Assembly (NCBI RefSeq): GCF_004770105.1
Contig: NZ_RQEY01000001.1
Location: 62,001 to 126,000, forward strand
DNA length: 64,000 nt
Direction: 5' to 3'
DNA from: Leptospira andrefontaineae
Lineage (GTDB): Bacteria > Spirochaetota > Leptospiria > Leptospirales > Leptospiraceae
In this document: positions 18,056 through 26,106 of the stretch, one piece after another
Layout: each line of letters opens with the position of its first letter
How positions within the stretch are numbered: the stretch's first letter is position 1
Made by a program: the position numbers and the translations under genes
The notes under the pieces: generated by a model
Database searches by the model: none
What the model was told of the DNA's origin: nothing
Seen by the model: the letters and a program-made list of their open reading frames with translations, nothing else

Positions 18056-19768
18056 TTATAACCCGGTCAAGAATTCAGTCTCAATACTTTTGAGTATTGC
18101 TTCTTCTTCCGGGTTTCTGATCCCTTTTTCCCCTTTTTGTCTGCGACCGGGAGTCCAAGGACGGATCATATTCCTGTAATTATGGAGTAATTTTCCGATC
18201 TTCTCCTTCTCCGCTTCTTTTAATTTTCTGAAATCAGGCACGAGAAGAGAATTCAGATCTCCTGGTTCTACTTTTCGTAACCCTTGAGCGTATTCTCTAG
18301 TTCTAGATTCCAGCTCTTTGCGAACATAAGGAGTGATCAGATACGCAAATAAATATTCTTCGAAATGGGCATACTCAGGTTTTGCGGAAAATCCATGAAA
18401 GCAGGTGAGATGAACTGCGGGGCTTTGATTGAACACGAACCGAACTTCTTCCCTATGAAAAGAAGTAGCTAAGATCCTGCAAGGCCCTCTATTCTCCTGA
18501 GAATGCCAAGGTTTTCTTTTAGAAGGAAGAAAACGTTTAGGCACACCTCGTTTGATCCCTTCTTCCAGATATTTGTTAATACCTTTTTGCTCATCATTAT
18601 TCGGAACTTCTTTTGCGTCTAAAAGCCAAACCTTGGCTCCTTGAGACTTCAAAGTATTCCAATCATCTCCGGTAAAAAATGGAGAAAGTGCGTATTGAGC
18701 TTTCGGAATAGAAGACCTGAGATAGTTTCGAGGGATAGATAAGTTCGAAGCGTCTTTATCGGATAAAAGAAAATATCCGTTGTCCCCTGTCGCGATTCCT
18801 CTCCTAAAACTTCCGAATTCCTTGATAGGGACCCATCCTTGGCGATTATCTTCGGACATAGTCACATAATTATTGTTAGGTGAATTTTTATCATCATTTT
18901 TTATATTTTGTACCGGCTCCGAGTCGTCGCTCAATAATCTAGTCCACTTTGCTTCAGCATCGGGACGAATTTTTCTCCAGACCATCTCGGAAAGCTCTAT
19001 ACTTTCTCCTTTAATGAATGATGAGGTCCTTGACCAAAAAAAACCTTCTTCGTTCGTTCTTGAATTTTCCAAGAACAGTATACAAGAAGAAGTCACAGCT
19101 CCAGTGAACAAGGACCAGGAAGAATCTAAGATAAGTATACGACGAAGGTATCCTGATTGAATGATCGCTTTTTTTATCGGAACTCCGTATCCTGCATTCA
19201 AGAATTCGTAAGGAACAAGTATGGAAGCCCTTCCTTCAGGCCCTAAAAGCCTTAGTATACGAAGTAGGAAGAATACATACAAGTTCGCTGTCCCAGGAAT
19301 CTCCTCGTTGATGTCCTCCGCGAATTGACGGATCAATTTTTTTCCATGTTTGGAATGGCTGAGACGAAGATAAGGAGGATTACAGAGTATGATATCGTAG
19401 TTTTCTTTCTTTTCATTTTGTAGGAAGTCCCCTAACACCAAATGAAAACGATTTTTGGAGATCCCCGCCTTCTCCAAGTTTTGTATACACTTCTCGTGTA
19501 GTATCGGATCGATCTCCCAGCCGTGAAATTCACTATCTAATTTTGGGAAATGATCCTGGAATTCTTGGAAAAAAATTCCTTCTCCCGTTCCTGGATCCAA
19601 AATTCTAATTTTTTTTCCTTCTAAGACTGCTTTGGTTTCGGAAACCCATTCCAACATAGGACCCACCAAAGCAGAAGGCGTGAAGAATTGTCCTAAAGCT
19701 TTCTCTTTGGCTTTAGTATCCGGATTTTCTAGAGGAGGATCAACTTTGTCTTCGCATGGAATGATCAT
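18056..19768 (-). CDS. class I adenine-specific DNA methyltransferase (Eco57I/TaqI-like)
   Basis: 570 aa. Residues 26-31 read GQFFTP, motif I is LDPGTGEG (57-64), and the catalytic motif IV is NPPY at 130-133, as in N6-adenine (gamma-type) methyltransferases. The C-terminal 250 residues include WLLDAKEVPN and a region like the TaqI-type target-recognition domain. It should transfer methyl from S-adenosylmethionine to adenine in a specific site. No endonuclease domain motif is obvious in the protein and no restriction gene is adjacent, so it may be a solitary methyltransferase or one half of a degraded system. The recognition sequence cannot be predicted. Confidence 0.85.
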   Translation of the reverse strand: MIIPCEDKVDPPLENPDTKAKEKALGQFFTPSALVGPMLEWVSETKAVLEGKKIRILDPGTGEGIFFQEFQDHFPKLDSEFHGWEIDPILHEKCIQNLEKAGISKNRFHLVLGDFLQNEKKENYDIILCNPPYLRLSHSKHGKKLIRQFAEDINEEIPGTANLYVFFLLRILRLLGPEGRASILVPYEFLNAGYGVPIKKAIIQSGYLRRILILDSSWSLFTGAVTSSCILFLENSRTNEEGFFWSRTSSFIKGESIELSEMVWRKIRPDAEAKWTRLLSDDSEPVQNIKNDDKNSPNNNYVTMSEDNRQGWVPIKEFGSFRRGIATGDNGYFLLSDKDASNLSIPRNYLRSSIPKAQYALSPFFTGDDWNTLKSQGAKVWLLDAKEVPNNDEQKGINKYLEEGIKRGVPKRFLPSKRKPWHSQENRGPCRILATSFHREEVRFVFNQSPAVHLTCFHGFSAKPEYAHFEEYLFAYLITPYVRKELESRTREYAQGLRKVEPGDLNSLLVPDFRKLKEAEKEKIGKLLHNYRNMIRPWTPGRRQKGEKGIRNPEEEAILKSIETEFLTGL

Positions 19769-19850
19769 GAAAGAAATTTTCGCCTATATAACGTTGATAT
19801 GACGACGAATCTACATGACAACCTTACAATTGTTAGAGGTTTTTAGAAAA

Positions 19851-19884
19851 AAGTATCGTACACCGAAATATCAGTTCGGTATAC
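19851..19884 (-). terminator. probable rho-independent terminator after the ankyrin gene
   Basis: Read on the minus strand, the arms GTATACCGAA (19884-19875) and TTCGGTGTAC (19867-19858) pair at nine of ten positions around a 7-base loop; the run GATACTTTTTT follows. Located between the ankyrin stop and the methyltransferase start. Confidence 0.55.
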
Positions 19885-19915
19885 TCTAAAAACTGTATAC
19901 TAAGAAGATTTTGTA

Positions 19916-20884
19916 TTATTGTGTCTTGGAGGAAAGTTTTTCGGCTAAAATCCGCTCGATTTCATCGAGATGATATTCTTTTGCCAGATCTAGTACCGTC
20001 TTACCTTGGTTATCCGCAAGAGTAAGATCAGATCCGAGTTGGATCAATTTCTGAGCTGCAGAAACATTTTTCCTTTGGATAGCTTCCATGAGAGGAGTTT
20101 TTCCTTCTGCGTCTCTATGATTTAGATTTGTTCCAGCCTTAGCTAAAACATCCAAAATTTTCAGGTCTGTTTGTTTGGGCTCTGTAGCATAATGAAATGC
20201 ATTTCTTGCGCCTATCTGATGAGTTCCATTCGGTGTATGGGAATCCTTCAATCTGCTAGTGAACACAGCTTTAGAACCATTCGCCAACAAATATTCTACA
20301 ATCGCCAAATTAGAAGGAGAAGCAGATCCTCCTACAGCTAAGAAGAGCGGATATTCTTCAATCCCGCCCGGATCATGATTTGGGTTTGCACCGTTCTCTA
20401 TTAAAAATTTTACTAAAACAAGGCTTTGGTTCCGGATCGCCATGTTAAGAAGAGAAACCGGTTTTTGGTCTTCACCTTTTCGAGCAGAATATTCCACCAA
20501 AGCTCCGGACTCGATCAGTCGTTTTGCCTCGGCCAGATCATCCATATCCGGAATTTTTACTTTTAAGATAGGAAGTAAACGGTAGAATAATACGGAGTTC
20601 CCATCCACGTCCTGGGCATTGATATTTGCTCCGTGTTTGATGAGAAACTCAACTACATCCTCACCTTCTGCAAGCATGATCGCAGTACGACCATCGTCAT
20701 CCTTAGCGTCTATTGTGGCGCCTTGGCCGAGAAGTAACTCTACCTTACGAAGGTCTCCTTCTTTAACAGCGGATAAAAACTGTTTGTCCAGTTCGGTATC
20801 GGCCTCAATCGCCAAACTGAATACGAAGACGAGCACAGCCCAGCTTCCGCGTCTAAGTTTGCCGTATTTTGCCAATAAATCCAT
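19916..20884 (-). CDS. ankyrin-repeat protein, probably exported
   Basis: 322 aa from the ATG at 20884, which has GGTGA at good spacing; an in-frame GTG lies 12 bases upstream. The N-terminus has Lys/Arg residues and a hydrophobic stretch (SWAVLVFVFSLAIEA), fitting a signal peptide. About six ankyrin units follow, with typical turns such as LLGQGATIDAKDDDGRTA, LIKHGANINAQDVDGN, LIENGANPNHD and NHRDAEGKTPLMEAI. Such proteins mediate protein-protein contact, likely in the periplasm here. No enzymatic domain is present. The gene stands alone, with a hairpin terminator after it. Confidence 0.85.
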   Translation of the reverse strand: MDLLAKYGKLRRGSWAVLVFVFSLAIEADTELDKQFLSAVKEGDLRKVELLLGQGATIDAKDDDGRTAIMLAEGEDVVEFLIKHGANINAQDVDGNSVLFYRLLPILKVKIPDMDDLAEAKRLIESGALVEYSARKGEDQKPVSLLNMAIRNQSLVLVKFLIENGANPNHDPGGIEEYPLFLAVGGSASPSNLAIVEYLLANGSKAVFTSRLKDSHTPNGTHQIGARNAFHYATEPKQTDLKILDVLAKAGTNLNHRDAEGKTPLMEAIQRKNVSAAQKLIQLGSDLTLADNQGKTVLDLAKEYHLDEIERILAEKLSSKTQ

Positions 20885-21092
20885 TATTCTGATCACCGAT
20901 ATTTACCCATCCTGATTTTAGCTGCGATTCTATAAATGAAAATTCCCTTTGGCTGGGGAATATCCTTGACCCTAGTGGGCCAGGCTTTATGCCTCTCTCC
21001 CTTAGAGCGTTTTATTCGGTAAATGGTTCCCAGGATTCTGACTTGGATTTGCCACTTCGACCGGGTCCTAAATCCATTCTGGCGGAAGAATT

Positions 21093-22583
21093 ATGAGTAC
21101 TACAAAATTTCCATTCGATTCTTATGATAGTATCGGCCTCGCTGATCTGATCCGAAAGAAGAAGATCCAACCCAAAGAATTATTAGATTTTTCTGAAGCT
21201 AAGATAGATAGATTCAATCCGGAATTAAACGCAGTTGTTTTGAACACGATCGACAAAGCAAGAGAAGAGTTGAGATCCGGTAAGATACCTAAGGGACCCT
21301 TTTATGGAGTTCCACTTCTGCTCAAAGACCTATTACACCATGTGAAGGGACAAAAGATCACTTCAGGCTCCAAGGCTTACAAAAATTATATTCCATCGGA
21401 TGACAGTGTTTTTGTCTCCAGACTTAGAAATGCGGGATTTCTTTTTATAGGCACTACGAATGTTCCTGAATTCGCTTTGATGGGAATTACCGAGCCAAAG
21501 TTTCACGGGCCAACTCGAAATCCTTGGGACCCGGAAAGAACTCCAGGAGGTTCTAGCGGTGGAGCAGGAGCAGCGGTTGCATCCGGAATGAGTTCTATTG
21601 CAACAGGTTCAGATGGAGGAGGATCCATTCGTATCCCAGCCGCCTACTGCGGATTATTCGGATTAAAACCGACTAGAGGAAGAGTCCCAGTCCGTCCTTA
21701 CGGAAGAGTTTGGCAAGGAGCTTCTCAGGATCATGTTCTCACTAAATCAGTTAGAGACAGCGCTGCAGTTTTGGACCTAGTCTCAGGTGTTGGAATAGAA
21801 GAAGCATTCTCTATGGAGAAAAATAAAACTTCTTATCTTTCAGAAGCGAAGAAGTCTCCAGGCAAACTCAAGATCGCGTATTCATTTGTTTCTCCCATTG
21901 GAACTCCGGTCAACCAAGATCATATAGACGCGTTACACGACACAGTAAAGCTCCTAAAATCATTGGGCCATAAACTAGAAGAAAGTTCTCCTCAGGTGGA
22001 TGGAAAACGTTTAGCAAAAGCATACGTGACCATGTATTTCGGAGAAGTTGCCTCAGAGATCTCTCGCTTAGATAAAGTATTGGGTAGAAAAGCAAAGATG
22101 GGGGATGTGGAATCCACTACTTGGATCTTAGGGCTTTTAGGACGATCCATCTCGGCAAGTGAATTTGTATCTGCGATCCGCTATTGGGATGAAGCAGCTT
22201 ATATCTCAGAATCCTTTTTGCAAAATTATGATCTATATCTTACCCCGACCACTGCGGAACCTCCTGCAAAAATCGGAGAACTTGCACCTAAACTATATGA
22301 AGAAATTGCAATGCAGATCATCGGAAGGATTGGAACAGGTAAATTACTCTTAGCCAGCGGTATGGTAGACCAACTCGTAGAAAAAAATCTATCTAGAACT
22401 CCTTTTACACAGCTCGCAAATCTAACAGGGCAACCTTCTATGTCAGTTCCACTTTCCAAAACCACTCTTGGTTTACCAATCGGAATGTTATTCACTTCCA
22501 AACGAGGAAGAGAAGATGTACTTTTCCGATTGGCTGGACAATTAGAAAAAGAACGACCTTGGGCGGATATTAAAAAGGGCTAG
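21093..22583 (+). CDS. amidase-signature-family hydrolase
   Basis: 496 aa. The amidase-signature triad is intact: Lys78 in GVPLLLKDLLH, cis-Ser154 in PGGSSGGAGAAVASG, and nucleophile Ser178 in GSDGGGSIRIPA. These enzymes cleave amides to acid plus ammonia or amine. The protein resembles stand-alone amidases (6-aminohexanoate-cyclic-dimer hydrolase or fatty-acid-amide type) as much as GatA; no gatB or gatC is adjacent, so a tRNA-amidotransferase role is not supported here. The substrate is unknown. Confidence 0.88.
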   Translation: MSTTKFPFDSYDSIGLADLIRKKKIQPKELLDFSEAKIDRFNPELNAVVLNTIDKAREELRSGKIPKGPFYGVPLLLKDLLHHVKGQKITSGSKAYKNYIPSDDSVFVSRLRNAGFLFIGTTNVPEFALMGITEPKFHGPTRNPWDPERTPGGSSGGAGAAVASGMSSIATGSDGGGSIRIPAAYCGLFGLKPTRGRVPVRPYGRVWQGASQDHVLTKSVRDSAAVLDLVSGVGIEEAFSMEKNKTSYLSEAKKSPGKLKIAYSFVSPIGTPVNQDHIDALHDTVKLLKSLGHKLEESSPQVDGKRLAKAYVTMYFGEVASEISRLDKVLGRKAKMGDVESTTWILGLLGRSISASEFVSAIRYWDEAAYISESFLQNYDLYLTPTTAEPPAKIGELAPKLYEEIAMQIIGRIGTGKLLLASGMVDQLVEKNLSRTPFTQLANLTGQPSMSVPLSKTTLGLPIGMLFTSKRGREDVLFRLAGQLEKERPWADIKKG

Positions 22584-22609
22584 AGAAAACTAAAAGCGGT
22601 TGCTTTAGG

Positions 22610-22634
22610 TCGGTAAAACCGGAAATTTTTTTTT
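22610..22634 (+). terminator. probable rho-independent terminator after the amidase gene
   Basis: Short stem TCGGT/ACCGG (22610-22614 with 22618-22622, one G-U pair) with an AAA loop, then AAA and a run of nine T (22626-22634). The stem is weak but the T-tract is strong. Confidence 0.5.
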
Positions 22635-22680
22635 AGATTTCCCACTTTACAAATACTCTTTCCCGAACTATCTACATCCT

Positions 22681-23160
22681 ATGTCTTTCAGTACGGACGA
22701 ATTTAAAAATTCACTCTCTCATTTTGCCTCCGGGGTAACTGTGGTTACTTTTTCAGACACCACTAGAGCGGGAGGATTGACCGTTAGCAGTTTCAGCTCA
22801 CTTTCTTTGGATCCACCTTTGGTTCTTTTTAGTCTTCAAAAGAATATAACGAGTCATGATCCATTGCTTGCCTCCGGGCTATTCACGGTGAACATTCTAT
22901 CTTCCGACCAACAGGAACTTTCCAACCAATTCGCGTCAGGTAAAATAGACAAACATGAACTGATCCAAAAACTAGCCTGCGATCTAGGTCATAACGGAGT
23001 GCCTTACTTGAACGGAACATTATCCAGGATAGAATGTGAGCTGGAAAAACAAGTAGATGGGGGAGATCATACTATAGTGATCGGAAGAGTATTATTCGCC
23101 GTATCCGATGACTCTAAAAGACCTCTTCTATATTACCGTAGGAACTACTACAATATCTGA
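22681..23160 (+). CDS. flavin reductase-like FMN-binding protein
   Basis: 159 aa split-barrel protein of the flavin-reductase (HpaC/ActVB-like) family. Recognisable elements are FASGVTVVTF at the N-terminus, LTVSSFSSLSLDPPLVLFSL (FMN-binding segment with the following NITSHDPL), and GDHTIVIGRVLFA near the C-terminus. The family reduces FMN or FAD with NAD(P)H to supply a partner monooxygenase; no monooxygenase gene is adjacent, so the partner is unknown. Its stop lies 70 bases before purL. Confidence 0.87.
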   Translation: MSFSTDEFKNSLSHFASGVTVVTFSDTTRAGGLTVSSFSSLSLDPPLVLFSLQKNITSHDPLLASGLFTVNILSSDQQELSNQFASGKIDKHELIQKLACDLGHNGVPYLNGTLSRIECELEKQVDGGDHTIVIGRVLFAVSDDSKRPLLYYRRNYYNI

Positions 23161-23202
23161 AGCCTAAAGGCAGTATTTCCGCCCTAAAATAGTTTTCAGT
23201 GG

Positions 23203-23226
23203 GGGCCAAGTCAGAAAAACTGGCCC
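23203..23226 (+). promoter_or_regulatory. hairpin immediately upstream of the purL start
   Basis: GGGCCA-a-GT (23203-23211) can pair with ACTGGCCC (23219-23226) around CAGAAAA, leaving one bulged A. The stem ends four bases before the purL ATG and occupies the place where a Shine-Dalgarno sequence should be. It could affect initiation, or simply end the upstream transcript. Confidence 0.4.
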
Positions 23227-23230
23227 TGTA

Positions 23231-25462
23231 ATGGAAAAAGAATCCGTCTCCCTCCAAGACGCTCTCGAACACGGTCTTACTTCAGAAGAATTTAGCAAAA
23301 TCCAGGAAATCCTAGGCAGACTCCCTAACTCCACAGAACTCGGAATTTTCTCCGCAATGTGGTCGGAGCATTGCTCTTATAAAAATTCTATCCTTCAATT
23401 AAAAACTCTTCCTACAAAGTCTGATAAACTTTTGGCCCAAGCGGGTGAAGAGAATGCCGGAGCCATGGATATCGGCCAAGGACTGGCAGTCGTTTTCAAA
23501 ATAGAAAGTCATAATCACCCTACCGCAGTGGAACCTTACCAAGGAGCAGCCACAGGTGTGGGCGGGATCATGAGAGATATTTTTACAATGGGAGCAAGAC
23601 CCATAGTATCTTTAAACTCCCTTAGGTTTGGTAATCCAGACGAACCCAGAAATAAATACTTATTATCCAGAGCAGTGAAAGGGATCGGAGATTACGGTAA
23701 CTCATTAGGGATCGCAGTCTCCGGTGGAGAACTATTCATTGATGAATGTTTTTCCAAGAACCCTTTGGTGAACGCGATGACTGTAGGGATCGTCAGACAT
23801 GATCAAATGGCAAGTGCAACCACCGGAGGAAAGGTGGGTAACGCAGTATTCATCGTCGGTTCCACCACCGGTAGAGACGGAATACATGGCGCATCCTTTG
23901 CTTCTAAAGACCTAACTAAAGAATCTGAGTCCAAACGTTCTGCTGTCCAAGTAGGAGATCCATTTATGGAAAAACTACTGATGGAGGCATCTCTCGAAGC
24001 AATCCAGAAAAAACTTTTAATAGGTATCCAGGATATGGGTGCTGCAGGGATTTCCTGTGCTACTTCTGAAATGAGTGCTAAAGGAAAATCAGGAATGAAG
24101 ATCGATCTGGATCTAGTTCCTTTCCGTGAGACCGGAATGAATGCTTATGAAGCAATGCTTTCCGAAAGCCAAGAAAGAATGTTGGTAATCCCGCAAAAGG
24201 GAAAAGAAGAAGAGCTAGTTGCCATATTCAAAAAATGGAATCTAAATGCAGTCCAGATCGGAGAAGTTACCGATACCGGTTTATTAGAAGTTTATAAAGA
24301 TGGAAATCTTAAAGCTAAGATCCCTGCTGACACTTTAGTTTTAGGAGGAGGTGCTCCTAGATACGTTAGAGAAACAAAACGTCCTGCGTATTTGGATCAA
24401 ATTTCTTCTTGGACTCCCGATTCTACTCCTGATCTGCAAGAGAATGAAGCGGGCAAAAAACTTCTCAAACTATTAAATTCTTGGAATATATCCTCCAGAA
24501 AACCGATCATCGAGCAATACGATACCGAAGTAGGTCTAGTCAAACTGATCGGACCGGGTGCTGACGGAGGATTATCCGCAATCCCTGATACGGATATGGC
24601 ATTGGCCACTGCAACGGATTGTAATTCCAGATTCACTTACCTGGATCCATATTGGGGAGCTGCACTCGCAGTTTGTGAAGCAGCAAGAAACGTAGCAGTT
24701 ACAGGCGCAGAACCTTTAGGCGTAACCAATAACTTAAACTTTGCAAATCCTTATATTCCAGAAAACTATTATATGTTTTCCGAATGTGTTCGAGGAATGG
24801 GAGATGCTTGTAGGTTCTTAGGACTTCCTGTTACAGGAGGAAACGTTTCCTTCTATAATGAGTCGCCTGAAGGACCGATCTTCCCTACTCCGACTATTGG
24901 AATGGTTGGAATTCTGGACAAACAGAAGGAAGCAGTCTGGGGTGCTCCTAAAAAAGCAGGACTTTCGCTAGCGTTAATCGGTAAATTTAACCCTAGCTTA
25001 GGCGGAAGTGAATACCAAAAAGTTTTCTTAGGTAAAGTGCAGGGCCAGATCCCTAAATTCGAACTTTCTGACGAAAAATCATTATTAGAAGTTTTAGTTT
25101 CTCTTAGAAAGAACGCAGATCTATCGTTCGCCAAAGATCTTTCTTTGGGGGGGATTGGAGTAGCACTTGCGAAAATCGTAATACTCTCCGGGCTCGGAAT
25201 TAAGGCAGACCTAAGTGCAGTCAAACAATCCAGAAAAGATCTTACACTTTTCGGAGAAAGTTCGGGTTCAGTTCTGATCGGCTATGAAAAAGGAAAAGAG
25301 GAAAGTATCAAATCTCATGTTGCTTCTAAAGGTTTGGACTTCCATTCCATCGGAACTGTAGAATCAGAAGCTAAACTCGAGATACAAGGATATGGAATTT
25401 CCACCTCTTCGAACGAACTGAAATCGGTTTATGAATCCGGTTTAGAGGAAATTTTCAGATGA
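23231..25462 (+). CDS. purL: phosphoribosylformylglycinamidine synthase subunit PurL
   Basis: 743 aa, the length of the small-type PurL that works with separate PurQ and PurS proteins. It converts FGAR to FGAM with ATP and glutamine-derived ammonia, step four of purine synthesis. Motifs: MWSEHCSYKNSI near the N-terminus, KIESHNHPTAVEPYQGAATG (ATP/metal-binding), QDMGAAGISCATSEM, and a second AIRS-like half with FGESSGSVLIG near the C-terminus. purQ and purS are not in this window. The stop overlaps the start of the LRR lipoprotein gene by four bases. Confidence 0.98.
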   Translation: MEKESVSLQDALEHGLTSEEFSKIQEILGRLPNSTELGIFSAMWSEHCSYKNSILQLKTLPTKSDKLLAQAGEENAGAMDIGQGLAVVFKIESHNHPTAVEPYQGAATGVGGIMRDIFTMGARPIVSLNSLRFGNPDEPRNKYLLSRAVKGIGDYGNSLGIAVSGGELFIDECFSKNPLVNAMTVGIVRHDQMASATTGGKVGNAVFIVGSTTGRDGIHGASFASKDLTKESESKRSAVQVGDPFMEKLLMEASLEAIQKKLLIGIQDMGAAGISCATSEMSAKGKSGMKIDLDLVPFRETGMNAYEAMLSESQERMLVIPQKGKEEELVAIFKKWNLNAVQIGEVTDTGLLEVYKDGNLKAKIPADTLVLGGGAPRYVRETKRPAYLDQISSWTPDSTPDLQENEAGKKLLKLLNSWNISSRKPIIEQYDTEVGLVKLIGPGADGGLSAIPDTDMALATATDCNSRFTYLDPYWGAALAVCEAARNVAVTGAEPLGVTNNLNFANPYIPENYYMFSECVRGMGDACRFLGLPVTGGNVSFYNESPEGPIFPTPTIGMVGILDKQKEAVWGAPKKAGLSLALIGKFNPSLGGSEYQKVFLGKVQGQIPKFELSDEKSLLEVLVSLRKNADLSFAKDLSLGGIGVALAKIVILSGLGIKADLSAVKQSRKDLTLFGESSGSVLIGYEKGKEESIKSHVASKGLDFHSIGTVESEAKLEIQGYGISTSSNELKSVYESGLEEIFR

Positions 25463-26103
25463 GATCCATCCAAAAAATCTTTATCGCCTATTTAATCCTA
25501 TGTGCTGCTTTTATTATTTCTGATTGCAGACGTCCTGCTTCTGAAATTTTAAACGAGGCTTCTAAAAACCCAGGCTCAGTAGAAAAATTAGATCTGGGAC
25601 TTGGCAAACTTGGAACAGTTCCCCCCGCTCTATTCAATTTTCCGAACCTAAAATGGTTGGATCTTAGGATGAACGAACTTACTTCTCTTCCTGAAAATGT
25701 GGGAGACTGGAGTAATTTAGAACATTTGAATATTTATGGGAACGATATAGAAAAACTTCCAGCATCCGTTTCCAAACTTTCTAAACTCAGATTTTTTTTC
25801 GCAGGAAATAACGACTTTATTGGAATTCCTACAGAACTGACAGGAACTTCTATCGAGGCTATTTATTTGGATTCTAATAAAATAGAATTCAAAGAATCAG
25901 ATATAGATATAGTCATGGGATTCCCTAAATTGGAAGTTTTGGATCTGGCAAGAAATAGAAAGATCGCGTCATTTCCAAAAAACCTCGGATTTTTAGCCAG
26001 CCACCCTAAGTTAAGACTATTGATCTTAAAAGAGACAGGATTAAAACCTTCTCAGATAGAATCCGCAAGAAAACTTCTCCCTAAAGTGAAGATAGAATTT
26101 TAA
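25459..26103 (+). CDS. leucine-rich-repeat lipoprotein
   Basis: 214 aa. The N-terminal signal (RSIQKIFIAYLILCAAFII then SDC) ends in a lipobox-like Cys at about residue 23. About six LRR units of roughly 23 residues follow (LKWLDLRMNELTSLPENVG, LEHLNIYGNDIEKLPASV, KLEVLDLARNRKIASFP), of the plant-like LP-x-x-L type frequent in Leptospira proteins. It is predicted to be membrane-anchored and to bind protein or glycan partners; no catalytic domain. It begins inside the purL stop (ATGA overlap) and ends three bases before ileS, so it is translated within a housekeeping operon. Confidence 0.85.
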   Translation: MRSIQKIFIAYLILCAAFIISDCRRPASEILNEASKNPGSVEKLDLGLGKLGTVPPALFNFPNLKWLDLRMNELTSLPENVGDWSNLEHLNIYGNDIEKLPASVSKLSKLRFFFAGNNDFIGIPTELTGTSIEAIYLDSNKIEFKESDIDIVMGFPKLEVLDLARNRKIASFPKNLGFLASHPKLRLLILKETGLKPSQIESARKLLPKVKIEF

Positions 26104-26106
26104 TCC

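Noticed and set aside
22681..23160. Flavin reductase and purL as one functional operon
   Set aside because: They share a strand, but a 70-base gap with a hairpin and unrelated functions make a joint pathway unsupported.
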